A DNA stretch of 48,299 nt, from the NCBI RefSeq assembly GCF_900198625.1, contig NZ_FZPK01000022.1, forward strand, positions 1 to 48,299. Direction: 5' to 3'. Below, one piece after another: positions 1 to 7,946 of the stretch. The notes under the pieces are model-generated. The model saw nothing but the letters and a program-made list of their open reading frames with translations. It did not search any database and was not told the origin of the DNA. Each line of letters begins with the position of its first letter. Position 1 is the first letter of the stretch. Position numbers and translations under genes: made by a program. This DNA comes from Helicobacter rappini. Lineage in GTDB: Bacteria > Campylobacterota > Campylobacteria > Campylobacterales > Helicobacteraceae.

Positions 1-2
1 TT

Positions 3-908
3 GGGCAGATTTTCTATATGTATATAGAATATCCTCAATATACTCACCAAAAGCAGAAAACGGTACAAACGCATAATGTTGATATTGTGATAATTGGCAA
101 TTCTCGTGCAAAATCTGGTTTTATCCCAAATGAAATTAAAGATTCTAGCTCTATTAATCTTGGCGTAGGTGGTTCTAGCCCTATTATTGGATTCTATACA
201 TTAAAACGATATCTTGAAAACAATAAACCTCCAAAGGTTGTAGTTTTGTCATATTCCGCAGATTTTCTTATAGATCCCGCTGAGTATTTCTGGCAAGGTG
301 GTGTAAAGACTAAATTTTTAGATTTTAATGAAATTTTTAGCGTTCTGGAAAAAGCTAGAGAGTTAAAAGATTGTATGCCATTTGAAAAATCTGGTGGGGG
401 CTGTGAAAAAATAGATGTCTATAAATATTTTTTAGATTTAAGAAATTTTGGTGAAGAATTGACTACTATCAACATAACGCTAAGACGCTACAGAACCAAT
501 AAGCAAATATTGATAGAATTAGATGAATCAAAAGGACATTTCTATTATGGTAGAGAAAAAGCTGCTAATGGCAATTTTAGCGAAGTATCCCTGAAAGACT
601 TTTCTGTCAGTCCTTTGGTGAGTTATTATCTTCATGAAATTGCCTCTCTTGCAAAGCAACATGGTATTATTGTGGCAATGTATGCAATGCCGATCAATAT
701 ACATTCTTTTCAACACCTAAACCCAAGATTTTTGCAAAATTACAATAACTTTTATGATACCCTGCAAACACAATATGGAATTGTTGCGTTAAACAAACTT
801 TATGCAATGCCAAATGAAGCATTTGGAGATCATTCTCACCTTTATGCAGGAGCAAAAGAAGTAACATGGGATATTTATGATAGATTAAGAAAAAGAAAGT
901 TGATATGA
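3..908 (+). CDS. SGNH-type exported protein, 5' end cut off by the window (copy 1)
   Basis: This is the 5'-truncated paralogue of the complete gene at 5828-6820. The reading frame is open from base 3 (GQIFYM...), and the missing start would supply the N-terminal membrane anchor seen in copy 2. The motif IGNSRAKSGF resembles the serine-containing block I of SGNH/GDSL esterases, and the C-terminal GDHSH gives the matching DxxH pair, so a catalytic serine/histidine pair is plausible. SGNH proteins paired with MBOAT acyltransferases (AlgJ/AlgX, PatB and DltD-like) add or remove acyl groups on extracytoplasmic glycans; an MBOAT gene lies at 4332-5819. Long blocks are nearly identical to copy 2, separated by diverged stretches. 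The family assignment is by motif and context; the substrate is unknown. Confidence 0.7.
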   Translation, partial: GQIFYMYIEYPQYTHQKQKTVQTHNVDIVIIGNSRAKSGFIPNEIKDSSSINLGVGGSSPIIGFYTLKRYLENNKPPKVVVLSYSADFLIDPAEYFWQGGVKTKFLDFNEIFSVLEKARELKDCMPFEKSGGGCEKIDVYKYFLDLRNFGEELTTINITLRRYRTNKQILIELDESKGHFYYGREKAANGNFSEVSLKDFSVSPLVSYYLHEIASLAKQHGIIVAMYAMPINIHSFQHLNPRFLQNYNNFYDTLQTQYGIVALNKLYAMPNEAFGDHSHLYAGAKEVTWDIYDRLRKRKLI

Positions 909-1053
909 TGAGATTCATATCTATATAAGATATTCAATTCTCCACCTATTTCACAGAGTTCTTATTAAGATTATGACAAATTATCGCTTCATGTTGTTTT
1001 TATGCCATTAATACAATGACCATGTGTGTAGGTTTTGTAATTCTAAAAATTGC

Positions 1054-1081
1054 TTGACTTGTTTTTTTTTTTTTGTAATCT
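1054..1081 (+). promoter_or_regulatory. Promoter-like module with a T13 tract in the spacer, upstream of fkbH
   Basis: TTGACT (1054-1059) and TAATCT (1076-1081) are separated by 16 bases that contain 13 consecutive T (1062-1074). The ATG of the fkbH-like gene follows at 1119. Loss or gain of T would change the -35/-10 spacing. A near copy with only nine T lies at 25502-25525. The promoter is inferred from sequence alone; in Helicobacter the -35 box is often weak, so the functional effect of spacing is an inference. Confidence 0.5.
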
Positions 1082-1118
1082 AGCGGACATGTTTTTGCTA
1101 AATGTAAAAAGGATATTT

Positions 1119-2915
1119 ATGCTTTTTTCCTATCCGTTAGATTCTACACTTCTTTTGCGTAAGAAAAAATCGCTTAAGAAAAGGTTGCTAGATAATTTAC
1201 AAACGAATACAGAATCCACTTTACACAAAAATATTGCTATTTTGGGTGGATCTAGCACGCAAGAAGTATGTGATATGCTAGAATTATTTTTGCTTGATTG
1301 CGGGATTGTGCCGCATTTTTATCAAAGCGAATATAATAAATTTTATGAAGATGCTGTTTTTGAAAATAAAGCCTTGAAGGATTTTAAGCCAGATATTATC
1401 TACATTCACACGAGCTTTGTTAATGTGCGTTTTGATGGGAGTGAATGGGCAGCTTTTACTCAAGTGTGGCAAAGTCTAAGCGATACATATCAATGTGCGA
1501 TTATTCAAAATAATTTTGAATTGCCTCCGTATAGAATCTATGGCAACCTTGATTCTATCCTGCCGAGTGCGAAAACGCAGTATATCCACACGCTGAATGC
1601 GAAAATCCACACAAAAATATATGAAACCCCAAATCTCTATATACACGATATTTGCTATCTTTCAGCTAGTCTTGGACTAGAAAAATGGTATGACTTCTCG
1701 CTCTATGCAAGGACAAAATATGCCCTAAGTCTTGAGTGCATACCACATCTAGCGTGGAATCTAAGCCATATCATCAAAGCAATTTTTGGTATCAATAAAA
1801 AGGCTTTAGTGCTTGATTTAGACAATACGCTGTGGGGAGGTGTGATAGGCGATGATGGCTTAAGTGGGATACATATAGGCACAGAAACGCCATTGGCAGA
1901 GAGCTATACGCTCTTTCAAAAATACATTAAAGACTTAAAAGATCGCGGTATTATGCTCAGTGTCTGCTCTAAAAATGAATATGAAAATGCTAAAAACGGC
2001 TTCACACACCCTAGCTCCATTTTGCGATTTGATGATTTTATGAGTTTTCAGGCAAATTGGAATCTAAAAAGTGAGAATATAAAAGTCATAGCTAAAGAGC
2101 TAAATATTGGGCTAAATACACTTGTATTTATTGATGATAACCCAACTGAAAGACATCTTGTTTCACAATCTCTGCCAAGTGTAGCCGTGCCGGAATCCCA
2201 CAACCAACAAATTGACAGAGATTCTCAAGCTGTCCCTCAAATGCTTGGCGTAGATGTGCTAGATTTTATCCCCCATATTGATAAAAATGGCTATTTTGAA
2301 AGTATCTCTGTATCACAAGAGGATTTAGAGCGTAATAGCTACTATACGCAAAACAAGGCAAGAGATGAGGCTTTAAGTGCATTTACAAACTACAACGAGT
2401 TTCTTCAAAGCCTTGCTATGAAAGCCCAAATTATTCCATTTTCTCCTCTATTTATGGAGCGTATAGCACAGCTTACAAATAAAACAAATCAGTTTAATCT
2501 CACCACTAAACGCTATACACAAGCCACTTTAGAATCCATAGCAAAAGATTCTAGCTTTATCACATTGCAGGGGCGGTTAAAAGATAAGTTTGGCGATAAT
2601 GGGCTTATTGCCCTACTCATCGCAAGAATAGAGGATGAAACGGCACATATTGATTTGTGGCTTATGAGCTGCCGTGTCCTAAAGCGGACAATGGAGTATG
2701 CTATGCTTGATACCCTTATCAAACACGCAAAATCTAAGGGCGTGAAAACACTTATAGGCTATTACTACAAAACGCAGAAAAACGCTATGGTAGCGGATTT
2801 ATATAGCGATTTTGGCTTTAGCTTGAAAGCACAAAATGGCGATGATAGCATTTGGCAGCTTGATATAGATAAGTATAAGCCCAAAGCTTATTTTATAGGA
2901 GTAAATGATGACTAA
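1119..2915 (+). CDS. FkbH-like HAD-superfamily protein (HAD-IIIC)
   Basis: The product is a 598-residue FkbH-type protein. FkbH proteins take the glyceryl part of 1,3-bisphosphoglycerate, dephosphorylate it and load it on a carrier protein. The HAD motif I (DLDNT, residues 233-237, followed by LWGGVIGDDG) and a later FIDDNP are visible. The C-terminal region (from about residue 450) has the GNAT-like sequence NKTNQFNLTTKRY typical of full-length FkbH proteins. The frame is open from 1050, but ATG 1119 has an AAAAAGG ribosome site about five bases upstream and avoids an odd phenylalanine-rich start, so I prefer it. The stop overlaps the start of the carrier protein gene (2905), as expected for partners. 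The poly-T promoter module lies just upstream. Similar FkbH-ACP pairs occur in Campylobacter flagellar glycan loci. The exact acyl group is unknown. Confidence 0.85.
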   Translation: MLFSYPLDSTLLLRKKKSLKKRLLDNLQTNTESTLHKNIAILGGSSTQEVCDMLELFLLDCGIVPHFYQSEYNKFYEDAVFENKALKDFKPDIIYIHTSFVNVRFDGSEWAAFTQVWQSLSDTYQCAIIQNNFELPPYRIYGNLDSILPSAKTQYIHTLNAKIHTKIYETPNLYIHDICYLSASLGLEKWYDFSLYARTKYALSLECIPHLAWNLSHIIKAIFGINKKALVLDLDNTLWGGVIGDDGLSGIHIGTETPLAESYTLFQKYIKDLKDRGIMLSVCSKNEYENAKNGFTHPSSILRFDDFMSFQANWNLKSENIKVIAKELNIGLNTLVFIDDNPTERHLVSQSLPSVAVPESHNQQIDRDSQAVPQMLGVDVLDFIPHIDKNGYFESISVSQEDLERNSYYTQNKARDEALSAFTNYNEFLQSLAMKAQIIPFSPLFMERIAQLTNKTNQFNLTTKRYTQATLESIAKDSSFITLQGRLKDKFGDNGLIALLIARIEDETAHIDLWLMSCRVLKRTMEYAMLDTLIKHAKSKGVKTLIGYYYKTQKNAMVADLYSDFGFSLKAQNGDDSIWQLDIDKYKPKAYFIGVNDD

Positions 2916-3150
2916 AGAAGCAATTCATAGTAAGGTGCAAGATATTTTTAGAGATATTTTTGATGATGAGACACTCAATATTACAGAGCAAACTCATAGT
3001 GAAGATATTGAAGAATGGGATTCTTTAAGTCATATTAATTTAGTTGCTGCGATTGAAAAAGAATTTTGCGTTAAATTTGCCTTAGGCGAACTGCAAGAGC
3101 TAAAAAATGTCGGCGATATGCTGAATCTTATTATAAAAAAGCGTGTATAA
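2905..3150 (+). CDS. Acyl carrier protein (non-housekeeping)
   Basis: This 81-residue acidic protein has the phosphopantetheine attachment motif EWDSLSHINL, with the modified serine at residue 40 if the first ATG is used. ATG 2905 and ATG 2908 are both possible. It overlaps the 3' end of the fkbH-like gene by 11 bases, so the two are translationally coupled, and it precedes a MaoC-like hydratase and a reductase. It is therefore probably a dedicated carrier for the acyl or glyceryl unit made by this operon rather than the AcpP of fatty acid synthesis. It could also serve as a D-alanine-type carrier, but no adenylation enzyme is visible in the window. Confidence 0.9.
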   Translation: MMTKEAIHSKVQDIFRDIFDDETLNITEQTHSEDIEEWDSLSHINLVAAIEKEFCVKFALGELQELKNVGDMLNLIIKKRV

Positions 3151-3151
3151 A

Positions 3152-3580
3152 ATGAATGCTTACACATTTGATGAGATTAGCATAGGGCATACAGAAACTT
3201 TTGAATTTAGTGTGAGTGAAGAAAAAATGGATACATTTTTAAAGCTTACCAACGATACAAATCCTTTGCATATAGATTCTACTTATGCCAAGCAAAATGG
3301 CTTTAATTCTCGCGTAGCGTATGGAATGCTAAGCGCGAGCTTTCTATCAACCTTTGCAGGCGTGTATCTCCCCGGTAAGTTTTGCCTACTACACGAAGTG
3401 GCTATTGGATTCTTAAAGCCTGTGTATGTGGGCGATATGCTAAGAATCACAGGAAAAGTGATAGAAAAGCAAGAAGCATACAAGCAAATCACTATTAAAG
3501 TAGCTATTGAAAATACGGGGGGGGGGGTAAAACCATTTAAAATTGCCAAAGGACATATCAAAGCTGGTGTTTTACACTAG
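3152..3580 (+). CDS. MaoC-like hotdog-fold hydratase with an in-frame G11 tract
   Basis: The sequence has the hotdog hydratase signature NDTNPLHID, with the catalytic Asp and His of (R)-specific enoyl hydratases, then GML and a central hydrophobic helix; length is 142 residues from ATG 3152. A GTG at 3143 overlapping the carrier gene stop would add three residues; neither start has a strong ribosome site. Such enzymes hydrate or dehydrate enoyl/3-hydroxyacyl thioesters, consistent with the neighbouring carrier protein and reductase. Eleven consecutive G (3517-3527) lie about 20 codons before the end. The 11-G version reads through; with 10 G a TAA follows at once, and with 12 G a stop comes after four further codons. 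The gene is in the full-length state here. Confidence 0.85.
   Translation: MNAYTFDEISIGHTETFEFSVSEEKMDTFLKLTNDTNPLHIDSTYAKQNGFNSRVAYGMLSASFLSTFAGVYLPGKFCLLHEVAIGFLKPVYVGDMLRITGKVIEKQEAYKQITIKVAIENTGGGVKPFKIAKGHIKAGVLH
3517..3527 (+). repeat. G11 homopolymer tract (phase-variation type)
   Basis: Eleven consecutive G lie inside the MaoC-like gene. Poly-G/C tracts of this length are classical slipped-strand switches in Helicobacter and Campylobacter. The length given is that of this assembly; individual cells may differ. Confidence 0.9.
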
Positions 3581-3603
3581 AGATTTTACACAAGGGGACA
3601 ATA

Positions 3604-4332
3604 TTGAAAGATTCCATTCTTATTACCGGAGCAAGTTCTGATTTAGGTGTATCACTTATTCAAAGGCTAGATTCTAAAGCTACCATTTTTGCACTTTATC
3701 ATAGCAATAATGTTTTCAAGCAACAATGTTTTAATGATAGGCACATTATTCCACTGCAATGTGATTTGAGCAATACGCATCAAATACAAGCGATGATAGC
3801 ACATATTCAAACCATAGATATACCTAACAAGATCGTTCATTTAGCTTCCCCTAGAATCTGCAATACACATTTTGGCAAACTTGCTTGGGAGGATTATAAA
3901 ACACATTTAAGTATCTCTTTGGAATCCATATTTCACATTCTTCAAGCCTTTATACCGCAGCTTGTAAGGCAAAAAGATAAGCGGGATAAAAAGGTAGTCT
4001 TTATGCTTTCAAGCTACACTATGGGTGTCCCACCTGCGACGCTAAGTCATTATGTAACAGCAAAATATGCACTTTTAGGCTTACTTAAATCACTCGCAAG
4101 TGAGTATAGAAGCAAAAATATTCAATTTAATGCCATCTCTCCATCAATGATTGAAACAAAATTTCTATCAAATATAAATGAAAAAATAATAGAGCTAAAC
4201 GCCTATAATCACCCACTTAAACGCAACGCTACAATAGATGATGTCCTGCCTGCACTGCTCTTTTTGCTAGGCAGAGAATCTAACTACATTAATGGCGAAA
4301 ATCTCATCATATCTGGCGGAGAGGTGTTTTAA
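3604..4332 (+). CDS. Short-chain dehydrogenase/reductase (3-oxoacyl-ACP reductase type)
   Basis: The 242-residue product has the Rossmann NAD(P)-binding motif TGASSDLG (residues 8-15), a serine-rich MLSSYTMG strand, the catalytic YxxxK pair (Y150, K154 in HYVTAKYALLG) and the C-terminal INGENLIISGG ending typical of FabG-like reductases. It would reduce a 3-oxoacyl or related carbonyl intermediate, probably on the carrier protein encoded upstream. Translation appears to begin at TTG 3604, with AAGGGGACA a few bases before it. An alternative in-frame start further in would remove the nucleotide-binding motif. Its stop overlaps the next start by one base (TAATG at 4330-4334), so it is coupled with the MBOAT gene. 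Confidence 0.88.
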   Translation: MKDSILITGASSDLGVSLIQRLDSKATIFALYHSNNVFKQQCFNDRHIIPLQCDLSNTHQIQAMIAHIQTIDIPNKIVHLASPRICNTHFGKLAWEDYKTHLSISLESIFHILQAFIPQLVRQKDKRDKKVVFMLSSYTMGVPPATLSHYVTAKYALLGLLKSLASEYRSKNIQFNAISPSMIETKFLSNINEKIIELNAYNHPLKRNATIDDVLPALLFLLGRESNYINGENLIISGGEVF

Positions 4333-5819
4333 TGCTATTTTCATCATATATCTTTATTTTTGCCTTTTTGCCTGTGGTGTTTTGTGTGTATTTTATGCTT
4401 AATCACAAAGGATTCTATAGGGCTTCTATTGTGTGGCTTACATTTGCTAGTTTATTCTTTTATTCATATTGGAATATTATGTATCTGCCGCTTTTGCTAC
4501 TCTCCATTGGCTTTAATTACACAATTTCTGGCTTTATGCTAAAAGCTCAAGAGAAAGCAAAGCTTGGCAATGTGCTATTTTTGAGTAATAAAAAATTGCT
4601 TTACATCGCACTTATTTTTAATATCTCATTACTTTGTTTTTTTAAATATATGGACTTTTTTATAGAGAATGTGAATCTAGTTTTTGGCAGTGACATTGGG
4701 CTACTTCATATTGTGTTGCCTTTGGGGATTAGCTTTTTTACTATTACGCAAATTGCGTTTTTGGTGGATTGCTATGAAGGTTTGGTGAAAGAGAGAAATC
4801 CTATCAATTACGCACTTTTTGTTACATTTTTCCCTCATCTTATTGCCGGTCCTATTTTGCATCATAAAGAGATGATGCCCCAATTTGCCGATACGAATAA
4901 TAAGATTCTAAACTATAAGAATCTCTCTCTTGGGCTATTTCTCTTTGCTATTGGTCTGTTTAAAAAAGTAGTCATTGCAGATAGTTTTGCAAAATGGGCG
5001 AATACTGGATTTAGTGTGGTAGAAAATGGCGAGATTCTTAATTTTTTTGAATCTTGGGCGAGTATTTTATGCTATGCCTTTCAGCTCTACTTTGACTTTA
5101 GCGGATATAGTGATATGGCTGTGGCTTTGGGACTTATGTTTAATATCAAACTGCCTATTAACTTTAACTCCCCATTTAAAGCGTGTAATATTTCTGATTT
5201 TTGGCGTAGGTGGCATATAAGCCTTACAAATTTCATCACCACTTATATCTATACGCCTATGATTAGAGCTTTTAAGAATCCTACATTTGCCAAAATGATG
5301 GTGGCTACATTTTTGACTTTTCTCATCGCTGGAATCTGGCACGGATCTGGCTGGGGCTTTGTGATATTTGGGGCTTTACACGGCTTAGCCCTTGTAATCC
5401 ATCAATATTGGAGTAAAAAATGGAGTAAGATTCTAAAATTTAAATTTCCAAAGATTCTAGGTTGGCTACTCACTTTTCTACTCGTGCTTGTGGCTTGGGT
5501 ATTCTTTCGTGCTGAAAATCTGCAAGGGGCGGTGAATCTGTTAAAGGGAATGTTTGGTGTTGTGTGGGTGGAGCTACCTACTAAGTGGTATATGGCTTCA
5601 TCTGCATTACACGACATTCAAGGGCATGATAAGACTTTGGTTTTCTTGTTGTTAGGTTTTCTTATATGCTTATGTTGTCGCAATAGTATGCAAATACTAG
5701 AAAGATTTGACAAAAGAATATATCTTTTTTCCTTCTTTGCAAGTCTTATGTTTGCTTGTGCTATGTTTTATCTACTTGTTGCAGAAAGCTTACCAGAATT
5801 TATTTATTTTAATTTTTAG
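4332..5819 (+). CDS. MBOAT family O-acyltransferase (AlgI/PatA-like)
   Basis: This 495-residue polytopic membrane protein has the MBOAT hallmarks: FFPHLIAGPILHHKEMMPQF, DFSGYSDMAVALG, NISDFWRRWHISLT and the catalytic-histidine motif GIWHGSGW (H337). Members such as AlgI and PatA move acyl groups across the inner membrane to acceptors outside it. The gene is coupled to the reductase upstream and followed nine bases later by an SGNH protein gene, reproducing the MBOAT plus SGNH arrangement of AlgI/AlgJ and PatA/PatB. Because carrier-protein enzymes precede it, the donated group may be something other than acetyl. The acceptor (flagellin glycan, LPS, peptidoglycan) cannot be read from the sequence. 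Confidence 0.92.
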   Translation: MLFSSYIFIFAFLPVVFCVYFMLNHKGFYRASIVWLTFASLFFYSYWNIMYLPLLLLSIGFNYTISGFMLKAQEKAKLGNVLFLSNKKLLYIALIFNISLLCFFKYMDFFIENVNLVFGSDIGLLHIVLPLGISFFTITQIAFLVDCYEGLVKERNPINYALFVTFFPHLIAGPILHHKEMMPQFADTNNKILNYKNLSLGLFLFAIGLFKKVVIADSFAKWANTGFSVVENGEILNFFESWASILCYAFQLYFDFSGYSDMAVALGLMFNIKLPINFNSPFKACNISDFWRRWHISLTNFITTYIYTPMIRAFKNPTFAKMMVATFLTFLIAGIWHGSGWGFVIFGALHGLALVIHQYWSKKWSKILKFKFPKILGWLLTFLLVLVAWVFFRAENLQGAVNLLKGMFGVVWVELPTKWYMASSALHDIQGHDKTLVFLLLGFLICLCCRNSMQILERFDKRIYLFSFFASLMFACAMFYLLVAESLPEFIYFNF

Positions 5820-5827
5820 GGAATGTT

Positions 5828-6820
5828 ATGCGATATAAAAAAGCAGTATTTATTATGATTCTTTTACAACCATTTTATCTTTTATGTTTGTATTGTCTTG
5901 TATTTTTTGGGCAGATTTTCTATATGCATATTGAGTATGCGATACATAGCAATAAAAAATACAAGACACAGCAGGCACACAATGCAGACATCATAATGAT
6001 AGGAAATTCAAGAGCAAATGCTGGTTTTATCCCAAATGAAATTAAAGATTCTAACTCTATTAATCTTAGTGTAGGGGGTTCTAGTCCTATTACAGGTTTT
6101 TATACACTGAAAAGATATCTTCAGCATAATAAACCACCAAAGGTTGTAGTTTTGTCATATTCCGCAGATTATTTTATAGATCCATCTGATTATTTCTGGC
6201 AAGGTGGTGTAAAGACTAGATTTTTAGAATTCAACGAAATCTTTGAGGTTTTAGAGCATGCAAAAGCATTGAGCGAATGTGTATCGTTTGAAAAATCTGG
6301 TGGGGGCTGTGAAAAAATAGATGTCTATAAATATTTTTTAGATTTAAGAAATTTTGGTGAAGAGCTATCCGCTATAGATATAACATTAAGACGCTACAGG
6401 ACAAATAGAAAAATTTTTGCGGAATTAGATGAATCAAAAGGACATTTCTATTATGGTAGAAAAAGTGCTGCGCATGGCAATTTTAGTGAAGTATCCCTAA
6501 AAGACTTTTCTGTCAGTCCTTTGGCAAGTTATTATCTTCATGAAATTGCCTCTCTTGCAAAGCAACATGGTATTATTGTGGCAATGTATGCAATGCCCTA
6601 CAACGCATATTCACAACCTAATTTTAATCCACAATTTTTGCAAAAATATACTAATTTTTATAATACCCTAGAAGCACAATATGGCATTATTGCGCTCAAT
6701 AAACCTTATATAATGCCAGATGAAGCATTTGGAGATCCAGCCCATCTTTATGCAGGAGCAAAAGAAGTAACATGGGATATTTATGATAAACTCATCGCAA
6801 AGAATCTACTAAAACAATAG
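5828..6820 (+). CDS. SGNH-type exported protein (copy 2, complete)
   Basis: The complete 330-residue paralogue has an N-terminal hydrophobic anchor (residues about 7-32), then IGNSRANAGF with the presumed nucleophile S61, and GDPAH near the C-terminus as the DxxH motif. A good ribosome site (AGGGAATGTT) overlaps the MBOAT stop region, so it is in the same operon. The likely role is the periplasmic partner of the MBOAT, completing acyl transfer to, or removing acyl from, a glycan. Compared with copy 1 the protein is highly similar throughout, with several DNA blocks of 30-80 bases almost unchanged, which suggests gene conversion between the copies. The start region (TTGGGCAGATTTTCTATATG, 5908-5927) is identical to the first 20 bases of the window. 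Confidence 0.75.
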   Translation: MRYKKAVFIMILLQPFYLLCLYCLVFFGQIFYMHIEYAIHSNKKYKTQQAHNADIIMIGNSRANAGFIPNEIKDSNSINLSVGGSSPITGFYTLKRYLQHNKPPKVVVLSYSADYFIDPSDYFWQGGVKTRFLEFNEIFEVLEHAKALSECVSFEKSGGGCEKIDVYKYFLDLRNFGEELSAIDITLRRYRTNRKIFAELDESKGHFYYGRKSAAHGNFSEVSLKDFSVSPLASYYLHEIASLAKQHGIIVAMYAMPYNAYSQPNFNPQFLQKYTNFYNTLEAQYGIIALNKPYIMPDEAFGDPAHLYAGAKEVTWDIYDKLIAKNLLKQ

Positions 6821-6942
6821 AGAAATAATTATTTGGTGTAGCTATTTTGTAAATAAAACTCAATATAAAAACAACTCCAAACCTTGCATAAAAACAAAAA
6901 ATATGTAAAAATACCCTAATCTAAAAACAGAAAGGATAAAAC

Positions 6943-7233
6943 ATGTGGGAAAATCCACTTGACAATATGGAAGTTTTTGAAGGCAGCCCAGTCGATAAAT
7001 GGAAAGAAGTTATTTTTAATGCTAGTCGCACACTTGCTAGTAAAGAAATAGAGCGATTATTAGAAGAGTTGGCTCTATATGAAATGGCATTTGAAGCGGA
7101 AGAAAAGCCTACAAATCTTCGTGAGTTTTTCTATAATATCCACCATGATGCAGAGTTTAAGAAAAGATTCTTAGAAAAGAAAAATAGCCTAGCTATTGAA
7201 TCTATGGCAAAGATTCTCAGTGAAAATGAATAG
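6943..7233 (+). CDS. Small acidic hypothetical protein
   Basis: I do not recognise this 96-residue protein. It is rich in Glu and Lys, predicted helical, and has no signal peptide or membrane segment. AGAAAGGATAAAAC gives a clear ribosome site before ATG 6943, and the reading frame overlaps the start of the next gene by eight bases, which supports it being real. The overlap suggests co-expression with the exported protein that follows. No function can be inferred. Confidence 0.7.
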   Translation: MWENPLDNMEVFEGSPVDKWKEVIFNASRTLASKEIERLLEELALYEMAFEAEEKPTNLREFFYNIHHDAEFKKRFLEKKNSLAIESMAKILSENE

Positions 7234-7726
7234 ACACTATAAAGACTATATGATGGTAGTCAATATGCTATTGCCCCGTAAAAAGTATGTAAAAAGCCTT
7301 TTTATTGTATTAATAATGCTATGTTGCTACACGATAAGCCATGCAAAAGGCATTGTGCCGACAACAGAGCTTGACCTAGATCTGAAAAAAGATGAAGTAG
7401 TATATGCAACCATTAGTGCATCAAAAGATTCCCAAAGTATGAGTGCCACAAAAAACTTTACTTTGCGTTGGACTTTGTATCGTAATCAAGGGCTTGTAGT
7501 CCTTATGCGTTATGATAACTATCCCTATCAATTTATACTTTATAAGGATTATAGACTAAATAGCTTTACACTCAATCTACTTGACCCACAAGGTGTAAAT
7601 AGAAGCCCAAAGCAACCGCAATTGCGTATAACATTTATGGGCATTGATGATCCATTTAATGATGAGAAAACCATTGCACACTTAAAAATCACTGGCTTTG
7701 GAGATATGGATTTTACACGGCAGTAG
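7226..7726 (+). CDS. Hypothetical exported protein upstream of pnp
   Basis: The product is about 166 residues, with one hydrophobic segment near the N-terminus (KSLFIVLIMLCCYTISHAKG) that looks like a signal peptide ending at SHA. The rest is soluble, mixed beta-type sequence without a motif I recognise. The frame is open from a TTG at 7196; ATG 7226 overlaps the previous gene by eight bases, and ATGs at 7250, 7253 and 7265 would give a more standard signal peptide length. No strong ribosome site decides between them. Expected location is periplasm or outer-membrane periphery. Confidence 0.65.
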   Translation: MNRHYKDYMMVVNMLLPRKKYVKSLFIVLIMLCCYTISHAKGIVPTTELDLDLKKDEVVYATISASKDSQSMSATKNFTLRWTLYRNQGLVVLMRYDNYPYQFILYKDYRLNSFTLNLLDPQGVNRSPKQPQLRITFMGIDDPFNDEKTIAHLKITGFGDMDFTRQ

Positions 7727-7946
7727 ATTTTATCTTTAGTGGTTAAACATGAATAAAAACTACGGAATCACTCATGCAAAATTATTGTATGCTACACTAC
7801 ACACAAGATATGTGTTTGCTGGCTTATAAAGCATATTTTTCTTTTCACTTCTATTTGAGTTGCGGCAAGTATTAAACATCCTATCTACACAAATATTTGT
7901 TACAATTATCTTATTTTTGCCATATTTATTTTTTACAAGGATAGCT

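Noticed and set aside
4332-6820. Simple peptidoglycan O-acetylation pair (PatA/PatB) for the MBOAT and SGNH genes
   Set aside because: Not excluded, but the coupled carrier-protein enzymes upstream make plain acetyl transfer to peptidoglycan a less complete explanation.
7860-7946. Longer N-terminus for PNPase from TTG 7860
   Set aside because: The 29 extra residues are hydrophobic and not part of the family, and ATG 7947 has a clear ribosome site.
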